64,000 bases of DNA from Paenibacillus pedocola (GTDB taxonomy: Bacteria; Bacillota; Bacilli; Paenibacillales; Paenibacillaceae), in assembly GCF_031599675.1 (NCBI RefSeq), contig NZ_CP134223.1, forward strand, positions 3,844,001 through 3,908,000. The letters run 5' to 3'. The notes beneath the pieces are model-generated. The model was given only the letters and a program-made list of their open reading frames with translations. It made no database searches and was not told the origin of the DNA. A program made the translations under genes and the position numbers. Positions 1 through 8,500 of this stretch are shown here, piece by piece. Within the stretch, counting starts at the first letter, position 1; the number at the start of each line of letters is the position of its first letter.

Positions 1-33
1 GGTCTGCTGGAGACTTTGTTCATAGCTCTGCAT
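1..33 (-). CDS. Start of a DHH-type phosphoesterase (probable NrnA), cut by window edge
   Basis: Only the first eleven codons are visible (MQSYEQSLQQT). An AAAGGAG ribosome-binding site lies seven bases before the ATG at 31-33. The gene starts 21 bases after the rbfA stop, in the same direction. In Paenibacillus and relatives, the gene after rbfA is usually nrnA, a DHH-family oligoribonuclease/pAp phosphatase. That identity rests on position only; the visible residues carry no catalytic motif. Confidence 0.5.
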   Translation of the reverse strand, partial: MQSYEQSLQQT

Positions 34-54
34 TCGCCGTCTCCTTTATGTTTC

Positions 55-405
55 CTAGCTTTCTTCGTGCTTGATCTCGCCGAGCAGCTTCTCAATATGA
101 CTTCCGTATGCAACGGATTCATCAATTTTGAAGATCAGCTCAGGCGTATGACGCAGGCGGATCGCCTTGCCAAGCTCAGAGCGGAGAAAGCCGTTAGCTT
201 TCTCAATCGCTTTGAGTGAGCCTGACTGCTGCTCCGCATCCCCGAACACGCTCAGGTATACTTTGGCCTGAGATAGGTCGTTCGTCACGTCTACCCCGGT
301 TACGGTAACGAAACCAATGCGCGGGTCTTTCAGTCCGCTTTGGATAAGCTGGCTCAGCTCTTTCTTAATCTGCTCGCCAACCCGTCCGGCTCTGATTTTA
401 GACAT
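55..405 (-). CDS. rbfA: Ribosome-binding factor A (RbfA)
   Basis: A 116-residue protein, typical RbfA length. RbfA is a KH-fold cold-shock assembly factor that binds immature 30S subunits near the 16S rRNA 5' helix and is needed for late maturation. Visible family features are the N-terminal [21 protein letters not shown], the segment [24 protein letters not shown] and the [16 protein letters not shown] strand. An AGAGGTGAA site precedes the ATG. It follows infB by 18 bases and is the last complete gene of the rimP-nusA-infB operon. B. subtilis has ylxP between infB and rbfA; there is no room for it here. Confidence 0.96.
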   Translation of the reverse strand: MSKIRAGRVGEQIKKELSQLIQSGLKDPRIGFVTVTGVDVTNDLSQAKVYLSVFGDAEQQSGSLKAIEKANGFLRSELGKAIRLRHTPELIFKIDESVAYGSHIEKLLGEIKHEES

Positions 406-423
406 CTGTATTCACCTCTTTGC

Positions 424-3099
424 TTAGCGCTCAACCTTTTCCATGATGAACGCTTCGATGATGTCGCCCTCTTGGACGTCATTATAGCGTTCCAAAGTTA
501 TGCCGCATTCATAACCCTGCGCCACTTCTTTGGCATCGTCTTTAAAGCGCTTCAAGGTGTCGATCTTACCTTCGAACACGACGATTCCGCCGCGGATCAG
601 GCGCATTTCGGCATTGCGGGTGATTTTGCCGTCTGTAACCATACAGCCTGCAACGCTACCCACTTTGCTGATTTTGAAGACGTTACGAACTTCGGCATGC
701 CCAATAACGTTTTCTTTGAAGATTGGATCTAGCATGCCCTTCATGGCACTTTCAATCTCTTCAATGACGTTATAAATGATGTTGTGCAGACGTACATCTA
801 CTTTTTCTTGTTCTGCAGCGGCTTTAGTCTGGGCGTCCGGACGAACGTTAAAGCCGATTACGATCGCATTTGATGCTGCCGCGAGTGTAATATCGGATTC
901 CGTAATCGCACCGGCACCGCTGTGGATAATCTTCACGCGTACGCCTTCGACTTCGATTTTGGCCAACGAGCCTTTAAGCGCTTCGACCGAACCCTGTACG
1001 TCACCTTTGATGATAACGTTCAGATCTTTGATCTCGCCGTCTTTGATGTGCTTGAACAAGTCATCCAAAGTTACACGGGTATTTGTATTCAGCTCGGATT
1101 GACGCTGTGACGTCGAACGTCTGTCAGCGATCGCACGGGCTTTACGCTCATCTTCGAAGGCCATGAACGGATCGCCCGCCTGCGGCACTTCAGTCAAACC
1201 GGTAATTTCCACTGGTGTGGAAGGTCCGGCTTCCTTGATTTTGCGTCCCTTGTCATTGACCATGGCGCGTACGCGTCCGAAGCAGTTACCTGCGACAAAA
1301 GCATCTCCGACTTTCAGGGTACCGTTCTGTACGAGAATACGGGCAACTGGCCCGCGGTTCTTATCAAGCTCAGCTTCAATCACGGTACCGCGTGCCCGTT
1401 TGTCCGGGTTCGCTTTGTACTCATTAACTTCAGCCACGAGCAGAATCATTTCCAGCAGTTCTTCCAGGTTAATACGCTGTTTAGCGGACAGGTTGACGAA
1501 AATGGTGTCGCCGCCCCACTCTTCCGGAACCAGCTCATAGTTGGTAAGCTCCTGCTTCACACGGTCTGGATCTGCGCCCGGCTTGTCGATTTTGTTGACT
1601 GCAACAATGATCGGAAGTCCGGCAGCCTTCGCATGGTTGATCGCTTCCACCGTCTGCGGCATAACACCGTCATCGGCAGCTACGACGATAATCGTCATAT
1701 CTGTAACTTGGGCACCACGGGCACGCATCGCGGTAAACGCTTCGTGACCCGGTGTATCCAGGAACGTAATTTTCTTGTGGTTGATTTCGACTTGATAAGC
1801 ACCAATATGCTGAGTGATCCCGCCGGCTTCGCCGCCGGTTACGTTCGTCGAACGAATCGCATCGAGCAATGTTGTTTTACCATGGTCAACGTGACCCATG
1901 ATCGTGACAACCGGTGGACGGGTCATCAGATCCTCTTCGGAATCATTCTCTTCCACGGTTTCGAAGCTGTCTTCATCGACTGGAATCTTCACTTCTACTT
2001 CTACCCCGAATTCACCGGAGAGCAGCAGAATGGTGTCGATGTCAAGCTCCTGGTTAATGGTGGCCATAACACCCATCAGGATCAGCTTCTTGATAACTTC
2101 CGAAGCATCCTTATGCAGCAATTTGGCTGTTTCGCCAACTGTCATGCTGCCGCGGACAATGATCTTTTTCGGTGTGTTGTCGATCTTCTCACGGTGAACC
2201 ATTGGCTGGTTTCTGCCGCCACGGTTGTTCTTGCCGCCACGGCCGCGGAAATTCCCGCCCTTACCGTCTTCAAACCGTTTTTGGCTGCCGTTGTTGTTCG
2301 GTCTGCCGCCGGTAGTGTTCTTCTTGGGACCTCTGTCTCCGCCACGGGAGAAGTCTCCGCCGCCGCCTTGACCTTGTGGACGGCTGTCTGTACGCGGAGC
2401 GCTTGAGCCTTGTGGACGGTCACCAGTACGTGGTGCACTGCCTTGACCTTGCGGACGGTTGCCGCCGGTGGAGCTGCCTTGCGGACGGTTGCCGCCGGTG
2501 GAGCTGCCTTGCGGACGGCTGCCGCCGGTGGAGCTGCCTTGCGGACGGCTGCCGCCGGTGGAGCTACCCTGCGGGCGGTTGCCGCCGGTGGAGCTGCCCT
2601 GCGGACGGTTGCCGCCAGTGGAGCTGCCCTGCGGGCGGTTGCCGCCAGTGGAGCTGCCCTGCGGCCGGTTGCCGCCGGTGGAGCTGCCCTGCGGGCGGGA
2701 ATTCTGTGTGGAGCCTGTTGTAGTTCTGCGGGAATCTTGTCCGCTTTGGGGCCTTGGGGACGTCGTCGATTGGTTGTTGTTTTGGTTACTGTTCATACCT
2801 ACCTGCTTTTCCGGTTGATTTTTGTTGGCATTCTGAGCACTCTGCGGTTCGGCTGTTACCGTTCCGGTAGTTACCGGACGGCTGCTGGTGCCGGTGTCAC
2901 GCTTGGCTGCAGCGTTTGATTTGATATCCTTAAAGAATTGCTCCACTTTCGTTACCGAGCTATTCTCCATCACACTCATATGATTATTCACAGGAACATT
3001 CAAACGCTTCAGAATTGTAATGATTTCTTTACTGCTCATGTTCAGAGATTTCGCGTATTCATACACGCGCAGTTTATCCTTATTGTCTTCTTTAGTCAA
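424..3099 (-). CDS. infB: Translation initiation factor IF-2
   Basis: The GTPase that delivers initiator fMet-tRNA to the 30S subunit and promotes subunit joining. The layout is an N-terminal IF2N domain (about residues 2-55), a long Gly/Ser/Thr/Arg/Gln/Pro-rich linker (about 60-290) with a ten-residue tandem repeat, a second IF2N domain, then the G domain near residue 400 with [16 protein letters not shown] and NKID, and the C-terminal fMet-tRNA-binding domains. I place the start at a TTG (3097-3099), because GGAGGTGG lies six bases before it; an upstream in-frame TTG at 3126 has no such site. The start overlaps the ylxQ stop, which suggests coupling. The length is 891 residues, longer than B. 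subtilis IF-2, mainly because of the linker. Confidence 0.97.
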   Translation of the reverse strand: MTKEDNKDKLRVYEYAKSLNMSSKEIITILKRLNVPVNNHMSVMENSSVTKVEQFFKDIKSNAAAKRDTGTSSRPVTTGTVTAEPQSAQNANKNQPEKQVGMNSNQNNNQSTTSPRPQSGQDSRRTTTGSTQNSRPQGSSTGGNRPQGSSTGGNRPQGSSTGGNRPQGSSTGGNRPQGSSTGGSRPQGSSTGGSRPQGSSTGGNRPQGSSTGGNRPQGQGSAPRTGDRPQGSSAPRTDSRPQGQGGGGDFSRGGDRGPKKNTTGGRPNNNGSQKRFEDGKGGNFRGRGGKNNRGGRNQPMVHREKIDNTPKKIIVRGSMTVGETAKLLHKDASEVIKKLILMGVMATINQELDIDTILLLSGEFGVEVEVKIPVDEDSFETVEENDSEEDLMTRPPVVTIMGHVDHGKTTLLDAIRSTNVTGGEAGGITQHIGAYQVEINHKKITFLDTPGHEAFTAMRARGAQVTDMTIIVVAADDGVMPQTVEAINHAKAAGLPIIVAVNKIDKPGADPDRVKQELTNYELVPEEWGGDTIFVNLSAKQRINLEELLEMILLVAEVNEYKANPDKRARGTVIEAELDKNRGPVARILVQNGTLKVGDAFVAGNCFGRVRAMVNDKGRKIKEAGPSTPVEITGLTEVPQAGDPFMAFEDERKARAIADRRSTSQRQSELNTNTRVTLDDLFKHIKDGEIKDLNVIIKGDVQGSVEALKGSLAKIEVEGVRVKIIHSGAGAITESDITLAAASNAIVIGFNVRPDAQTKAAAEQEKVDVRLHNIIYNVIEEIESAMKGMLDPIFKENVIGHAEVRNVFKISKVGSVAGCMVTDGKITRNAEMRLIRGGIVVFEGKIDTLKRFKDDAKEVAQGYECGITLERYNDVQEGDIIEAFIMEKVER
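2451..2700 (-). repeat. 30-bp in-frame tandem repeat in infB
   Basis: About eight copies of a 30-base unit encode RPQGSSTGG plus a leading Asn or Ser. The phase repeats exactly every 30 bases (2451, 2481, 2511 and so on to 2691). Copies differ by a few substitutions, for example gcggacgg versus gcgggcgg, and Asn versus Ser codons. Two degenerate versions ([19 protein letters not shown]) follow on the C-terminal side. The pattern points to unequal crossing-over or slippage in a disordered linker. It is not a CRISPR array: there are no spacers and the frame stays open. Confidence 0.95.
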
Positions 3100-3415
3100 T
3101 AACTCCACCTCCGACAGTATCTCCAAGCGTTCTGGAGATCATTTCCGCGAATCCTTTATCCGTAACGGCCAGCACTACGCGCTGGTCTTTACCAATACTT
3201 GCACCGAGTTCATCCCGGTGAAATGCGATTACTAGTGGAATATCGTAGGTCCCGCATTTATCACGGAACTTTTTTTGGGTATTATCTGAAGCGTCACCTG
3301 CAAGGACGACCAGCTTCGCCTCCGATGACCGTACTGCCTTGAGTACAGCCTCGTCGCCGGTGACAATCTTGCCTGCTCTCATGGCAAGCCCTAAATAAGA
3401 AAGTGTCTTACTCAT
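3092..3415 (-). CDS. ylxQ: L7Ae-family ribosomal-protein-like YlxQ
   Basis: A small L7Ae/L30e/Gadd45-fold protein that in relatives binds K-turn RNA; its cellular target is not settled. Residues such as [21 protein letters not shown] near the N-terminus and [14 protein letters not shown] in the first half are family-typical. I take ATG 3413-3415 ([10 protein letters not shown], 107 residues). An upstream GTG at 3424 is possible, because AAAGGA sits close to both. It overlaps the end of rnpM upstream, and the infB start lies inside its last codons. Confidence 0.88.
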   Translation of the reverse strand: MSKTLSYLGLAMRAGKIVTGDEAVLKAVRSSEAKLVVLAGDASDNTQKKFRDKCGTYDIPLVIAFHRDELGASIGKDQRVVLAVTDKGFAEMISRTLGDTVGGGVID

Positions 3416-3716
3416 TGTCCTCACTATCCTTTGCTGCTAAAAACTCTTCTTCCACGGATGCAAAATCCCTGGCTAGCTGAGCATAGATTTCAGGACTCAC
3501 TTGACATTTTAATGCACGGTCAAGCGCTTTGTTCTTTTGTGCCAGTTTAAAGCATTCCAGTTTACCGCAGATGTAAGCACCCCGGCCTGACTTCTTGCCT
3601 GTCAGATCGATCAGCACTTCGCCCTCAGGGGTGCGAACCACGCGAATCAGCTCTTTTTTGGGCATCATCTCCTGGCTGGCCACACATTTGCGCAGCGGTA
3701 CCTTTTTTTGCTTCAT
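3408..3716 (-). CDS. rnpM: RNase P modulator RnpM (YlxR, DUF448)
   Basis: A 102-residue basic protein of the YlxR/DUF448 family, recently named RnpM in B. subtilis for binding and modulating the RNase P RNA. The N-terminal signature PLRKCVASQEMMPKKELIRVV and the GRGAYIC segment are family hallmarks. A GGAGG site precedes the ATG. It lies between nusA and ylxQ, and its end overlaps ylxQ, as in the conserved nusA-infB operon. Family assignment is firm; the RnpM role here is by analogy. Confidence 0.92.
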   Translation of the reverse strand: MKQKKVPLRKCVASQEMMPKKELIRVVRTPEGEVLIDLTGKKSGRGAYICGKLECFKLAQKNKALDRALKCQVSPEIYAQLARDFASVEEEFLAAKDSEDNE

Positions 3717-3747
3717 CCTAATCGCCTCCCGTCAGTCAGCAGCTTAA

Positions 3748-4845
3748 TTAATCAATGGAGACGGAATCCTGATGCATTTCATCGCTAATTGTTTTCGGTC
3801 TGCCGTATTCCTGCTCCGCTTGAGTTTCGCTCTTGATATCAATTTTCCAGCCGGTAAGTTTGGCCGCAAGGCGGGCATTTTGCCCCTTGATGCCGATTGC
3901 CAGTGACAATTGATAGTCAGGAACGATGACACGGGCCATTTTCTCAGCTTCAAAGACTTGAACCTCAAGCACTTTGGACGGGCTGAGTGCATTAGCCACA
4001 TATTCCTGCACCGCATCAGAATAACGCACAATATCAATTTTCTCGCCGCGAAGCTCTGTAACGATGGTCTGTACGCGTGTACCTCTTGGGCCAACGCAGG
4101 AGCCGACCGGATCCACCTCTTCGTTACGCGAGAATACAGCGATCTTCGAACGGAAGCCTGCTTCGCGCGCCACCGAACGAATCTCAACAACGCCGTCAAA
4201 AATCTCAGGAACCTCCAGCTCGAACAGACGCTTCAGCAAACCCGGATGACTGCGGGACAGCATAATTTGCGGCCCTTTGGTCGTATTCTCCACTTTGGTG
4301 ATATATGCCTTGATCCGCTCGCTCTGCTTGAACTTCTCACCCGGCATCAGCTCGCTCAGCGGCAGAACCGCTTCGATTTTGCCAAGATCGACATAAATGT
4401 TCCGCATATCCTGACGCTGTACAAGGCCGGTAACAATATCATCTTCCTTGTCAATAAAAGCGTTATAGATAAGGCCCCGCTCTGCTTCACGAATACGCTG
4501 GGTTACGACCTGCTTGGCGGTTTGCGCCGCAATCCGGCCGAAATCACGCGGTGTTACTTCAAGCTCGGCAACATCTTCCAGCTGGAAATGCGGGTTGATC
4601 TCTCTTGCTGCCGGCAGGGAAATTTCGGTCCGGGTATCCAGAACCTCCTCGACAACCAGCTTACGGGCGAATACTTTGATTACGCCTGTGTTGCGGTTCA
4701 TGTCCACACGCACGTTCTGCGCCGCATTGAAGTTGCGTTTATAGCTGGAGATCAGCGCAGCTTCGATGGCTTCAAACAGCACATCTTTGCTGATGCCTTT
4801 CTCCCTTTCCAGTTCATTCATAGCTTCGATAAAATCCATACTCAT
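3748..4845 (-). CDS. nusA: Transcription termination/antitermination factor NusA
   Basis: NusA binds RNA polymerase near the RNA exit channel and promotes pausing and intrinsic termination. The protein has 365 residues, close to the B. subtilis length. The order is an N-terminal polymerase-binding domain (MDFIEAMNELEREKGI), an S1 domain (around VTGLVQRQDMRNIYVDLGKIEA), and two KH domains (GSCVGPRGTRVQ and AIGIKGQNARLAAKLTG). It lacks the C-terminal acidic repeats of the E. coli protein, which is normal for Bacillota. A GGGGG site stands before ATG 4845; ATG 4839 is an alternative. A leader hairpin upstream of rimP may be its own feedback site. Confidence 0.97.
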   Translation of the reverse strand: MSMDFIEAMNELEREKGISKDVLFEAIEAALISSYKRNFNAAQNVRVDMNRNTGVIKVFARKLVVEEVLDTRTEISLPAAREINPHFQLEDVAELEVTPRDFGRIAAQTAKQVVTQRIREAERGLIYNAFIDKEDDIVTGLVQRQDMRNIYVDLGKIEAVLPLSELMPGEKFKQSERIKAYITKVENTTKGPQIMLSRSHPGLLKRLFELEVPEIFDGVVEIRSVAREAGFRSKIAVFSRNEEVDPVGSCVGPRGTRVQTIVTELRGEKIDIVRYSDAVQEYVANALSPSKVLEVQVFEAEKMARVIVPDYQLSLAIGIKGQNARLAAKLTGWKIDIKSETQAEQEYGRPKTISDEMHQDSVSID

Positions 4846-4871
4846 GAAATTCCGGTCCCCCTTTCAAGACG

Positions 4872-5339
4872 TTAAAAAATAATGGCCAATCTCGCGCTGG
4901 CGACTTTGGCATACGGCACTACATGTTCTTTTTTGCCCGCGGAGATGAGCAGTTCCTCGTTCTCGAACGAGAGCAAACGACCTTCGAATTCTTTGAGGCC
5001 TTGAATCGGCTCATAAACCGTTACATATACGTCCTTGCCTACCGCTTTGGCGACATCTGCCGCTTTCTTGAGCGGGCGTTCTGCGCCAGGAGAAGAAACC
5101 TCCAGGAAATAGGCTTCAGGGATAGGATCATTCTCATCCAGCTTTGAACTGAAATATTCGCTAATGGCACCGCAGTCATCAATATCAATGCCGCCTTCTT
5201 TGTCTACGAATATGCGCAAAAACCAGTTGGAGCCTTCCTTCACGTATTCAACGTCCACCAGTTCGAAACCATTGTCCTCGAGATAGGACCCGAGCATCTG
5301 CTCTACCGTTTGTTTAATTTTGGATTTGGGTGTGCTCAA
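4872..5339 (-). CDS. rimP: Ribosome maturation factor RimP
   Basis: RimP assists early 30S assembly around ribosomal protein S12. The recognisable core is FELVDVEYVKEGSNWFLRIF followed by DIDDCGAISEYFSSKLDE and FLEVSSPGAERPL. The long ORF starts at 5381, but the TTG at 5337-5339 has GGAGGTAA seven bases upstream and gives MSTPKSKIK, 155 residues, matching the family length. It is the first gene of the nusA operon, about 100 bases after the predicted transcription start. Confidence 0.93.
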   Translation of the reverse strand: MSTPKSKIKQTVEQMLGSYLEDNGFELVDVEYVKEGSNWFLRIFVDKEGGIDIDDCGAISEYFSSKLDENDPIPEAYFLEVSSPGAERPLKKAADVAKAVGKDVYVTVYEPIQGLKEFEGRLLSFENEELLISAGKKEHVVPYAKVASARLAIIF

Positions 5340-5384
5340 AAGAAAATTACCTCCACGAACTTGTCTTTTGCTATATACCAAAGA

Positions 5385-5410
5385 TAAAGAGTGGGTTTCC
5401 CCACTCTTTA
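5385..5410 (-). terminator. Leader hairpin of the rimP-nusA operon, possible attenuator
   Basis: On the minus strand an 11-base-pair perfect stem (TAAAGAGTGGG pairing with CCCACTCTTTA) is capped by GAAA, a GNRA loop. The stretch after it (TCTTTGGTATATAG) is a poor U-tract. It lies between the operon promoter and the rimP start. It could terminate polC read-through or act as a weak, NusA-dependent attenuator; B. subtilis nusA is reported to be autoregulated in this manner. Confidence 0.6.
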
Positions 5411-5442
5411 CACAACGGACTTATCTCATTATTACCAAAAAA

Positions 5443-5471
5443 ATTATACCATAGTGCATCTGCACTGACAA
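5443..5471 (-). promoter_or_regulatory. SigA-type promoter of the rimP-nusA-infB operon
   Basis: On the minus strand TTGTCA (5466-5471) and TATAAT (5443-5448) are separated by exactly 17 bases. The -10 is a perfect consensus and the -35 differs at one base. Transcription should start near 5436, giving a leader of about 97 bases before the rimP TTG. It lies just after the polC stop codon. Confidence 0.8.
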
Positions 5472-5537
5472 GTGCTAGCCCTTGACTCCCCATTTGGAGA
5501 GGCTGTCCAGGCGGTTCAACTCTAATATGTGGGGCTG

Positions 5538-8500
5538 TTAAAACAGGGAAAGCTGATTGCTCTCCGGTAGTCCCCGGAAGCAGCCCATGCCGGTCAGCAG
5601 CTCAATCACAGTCTTGCTCGCTTTGGATTTCTGCTGGAAATCCTCAATCGACAGGAACTCTCCCGCATCCTTAGCGGCAGCAATATTAATGGCGGCATTA
5701 TCACCGATTCCCGCAAGCGAGGAAAACGGCGGAATCAGGCTGGTGCCGTCAACGGTAAACTTCGTGGCATCGGAATGGTACAGATCAATATTTTTAAAGG
5801 TAAAGCCGCGTGCGGTCATCTCCAGCGCCATTTCAAGGACAGGAAGCATCGCTTTTTCCTTAGGCAGAGCCTGGAAGCCCTTACCTTCAATCTCCACGAT
5901 CTGACGGTTGATCGCTTCGTACCCCTTACAGCAGAGTTCAATATCAAAATCGGCTGCACGGACCGTGAAGTAGGTCGCATAGTATTCAATTGGATGATAA
6001 AGCTTGAAATAGGCGGTCCGTACCGCAGAAATAACATACGCTGCGGCGTGGGCCTTCGGGAACATGTACTGGATCTTCAGGCAGGAGTCAATGTACCACT
6101 GCGGTACCTTACACTTCTTCATCTCCTCAATCCATTCCGCGGACAAGCCTTTACCCTTACGCACACTCTCTGTAATTTTGAAGGCAAGCCCCGCATCCAT
6201 CCCCGCTTTGTAGATCAGGAACAGCATGATATCATCACGGCAACCAATTACGGTCTTGATGTTACAAGTGTTATTCTTGATCAGCTCCTGGGCATTACCA
6301 AGCCATACTCCGGTTCCGTGAGACAATCCCGAGATCTGAAGTAAGTCGGCAAAGCTGGACGGCTTTGACTCTACGAGCATCTGGCGGACAAACTTGGTCC
6401 CCATTTCCGGTACCCCATAGGTTGCTACAGGCGTCCGGATCTGATCCGGGCGGACCCCAAGCGCATCGGTGGAATTGAACATGCTCATTACCTTCGGATC
6501 GTTCATCGGTATGGTTGTCGGATCCACACCGGTCAGATCCTGCAGCATCCGCATCATGGTCGGATCATCATGACCCAGAATATCCAGCTTAAGCAGGTTG
6601 GCATCAAAGGCATGATAGTCAAAGTGTGTTGTCTTCCATTCTGCTGTGACATCATCCGCCGGGAACTGAACCGGGGTAATATCTTCAATCTCCATATAAT
6701 CCGGCAGAACAACGATACCGCCCGGATGCTGGCCGGTACTGCGCTTAACGCCTGTGCACCCGGCTGCCAGACGTCCTACCTCGGCTCCGCGCCAGCGTTT
6801 CTGGTGGTGCTCTTCATATTTCTTGGTGAACCCGAAGGCCGTCTTCTCTGCCACAGTACCGATGGTTCCTGCACGGAATACATTATCCGGCCCAAACATC
6901 GTTTTGGTAAAGTTATGGGCATTCGGCTGGTATTCCCCGGAAAAGTTAAGGTCGATATCGGGAACCTTATCCCCTTTAAAGCCCAGGAAGGTCTCGAAGG
7001 GAATATCCTGCCCTTCCCCCTTCAGATTGCCGCCGCAGTTCGGACAGGCTTTGTCCGGCAGGTCAAACCCGCTCGGCACACTGCCGTCGAGAAACCACTC
7101 ACTATGGCGGCATTCCGGATTGGTACAAATATAATGAGCCGGCAGCGGATTAACCTCAGAAATCCCGAGAAAGGTCGCTACGACTGACGAACCTACTGAA
7201 CCACGTGATCCTACCAGATATCCGTCCTGGTTCGACTTCTTAACCAGACGTTCAGAGATCAGATAGTTGGCGGAGAAGCCGTATTTAATGATTGGTGCGA
7301 GTTCCTTCTCCAGACGGGCCACGACAACCTCCGGTAATTCCTCCCCGTAGATCGACTTGGCGGTGTTGTAGCAGGTGTTGCGGATTTCATCGTCTGCGCC
7401 TTCAATAATTGGTGTAAACAGCTGATCAGGAAACAGTTCGTATTCCTCAAAGCGGTCAGCCAGTTCAACCGTGTTCGTGACAACGACCTCCATCGCTTTT
7501 TCCGCGCCCAGGAATTCGAATTCGGCAAGCATTTCATCCGTGGTCCGGAAATGGGCATCCGGCTTGCGCTGGTCCTTCAGCGGGCTGAAGCCGGTGATCC
7601 CGTGAATTGTAATGTCGCGGAACAGCTTGTCCCTCGGCTCCAGATAATGCACATTGCCTGTCGCGATGACCGGCTTGTTCATCTGCTCGCCGATTTCACA
7701 AATCTTGCGTACCACATTGCGCAAGTCCTCGGCGCTGGCCACAAACCCTTTATCTACCAGATGCATGTACATCGTCAGCGGCTGAATCTCCAGGATATCA
7801 TAAAACTGGGCAACCTCTATAGCTTCCTCAACCGTCTTGTTGAGCACTGCTTCAAAAAATTCGCCTCGTTCACATCCGGAAATCACGATCAGTCCGTCAC
7901 GGTGCTCTTCAAGCTTGGATTTAGGGATACAGGGCACTCTTTTATAATATTCTGTATGCGACATCGAGATGAGCTTGTACAGATTCTTTTTACCGACTGG
8001 ATTCAACGCATAAATTCCGCAGTGAAACGGCCGGACGTTCGACAGATCATTGCCTACATAGTCATTTAGCCGTTCCAGCCGGGTTAGCCCCTTCAGCTTC
8101 TCGGCATCGGCCAGCAGGCCGTTCAGAATGCCCCCCAGAGCCACTGTATCATCTACCGCACGGTGATGACTCTCCAGCAGGACTTTATATTTGTCGGCGA
8201 GTGTGTTCAGCCGGTGATTCTTCATGCTCGGGTAGAGCAAACGTGCCAGCTCCAGCGTATCGAGTGAAGGATTCGGCAGCTCAGGTTGTCCCAGCTTACG
8301 CAGGGAAGCCTGTATAAAGCCCATATCGAACCGGGCATTATGGGCAACCAGAATGCTGTCACCGACAAAATCAACGAATTCTTTGAGCACCGGTTCCAGA
8401 TCAGGAGCATCCTTGACCATCTCATCCGTGATATTGGTCAATTGCTGGATATGGTACGGGATTTTTTCGTGCGGATTGACAAAGGTCGTATAGCGGTCAA

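Noticed and set aside
2451-2700. Regular 30-bp repeat resembling a CRISPR array
   Set aside because: Copies abut with no spacers and stay in the infB reading frame; no cas genes are present.
2376-2919. Repetitive plus-strand ORFs (115, 119 and 169 residues)
   Set aside because: They are antisense readings of the infB tandem repeat and have no ribosome-binding site or family features.
3910-4875. 321-residue plus-strand ORF opposite nusA
   Set aside because: Shadow of the nusA reading frame; no recognisable domain, and NusA itself is certain.
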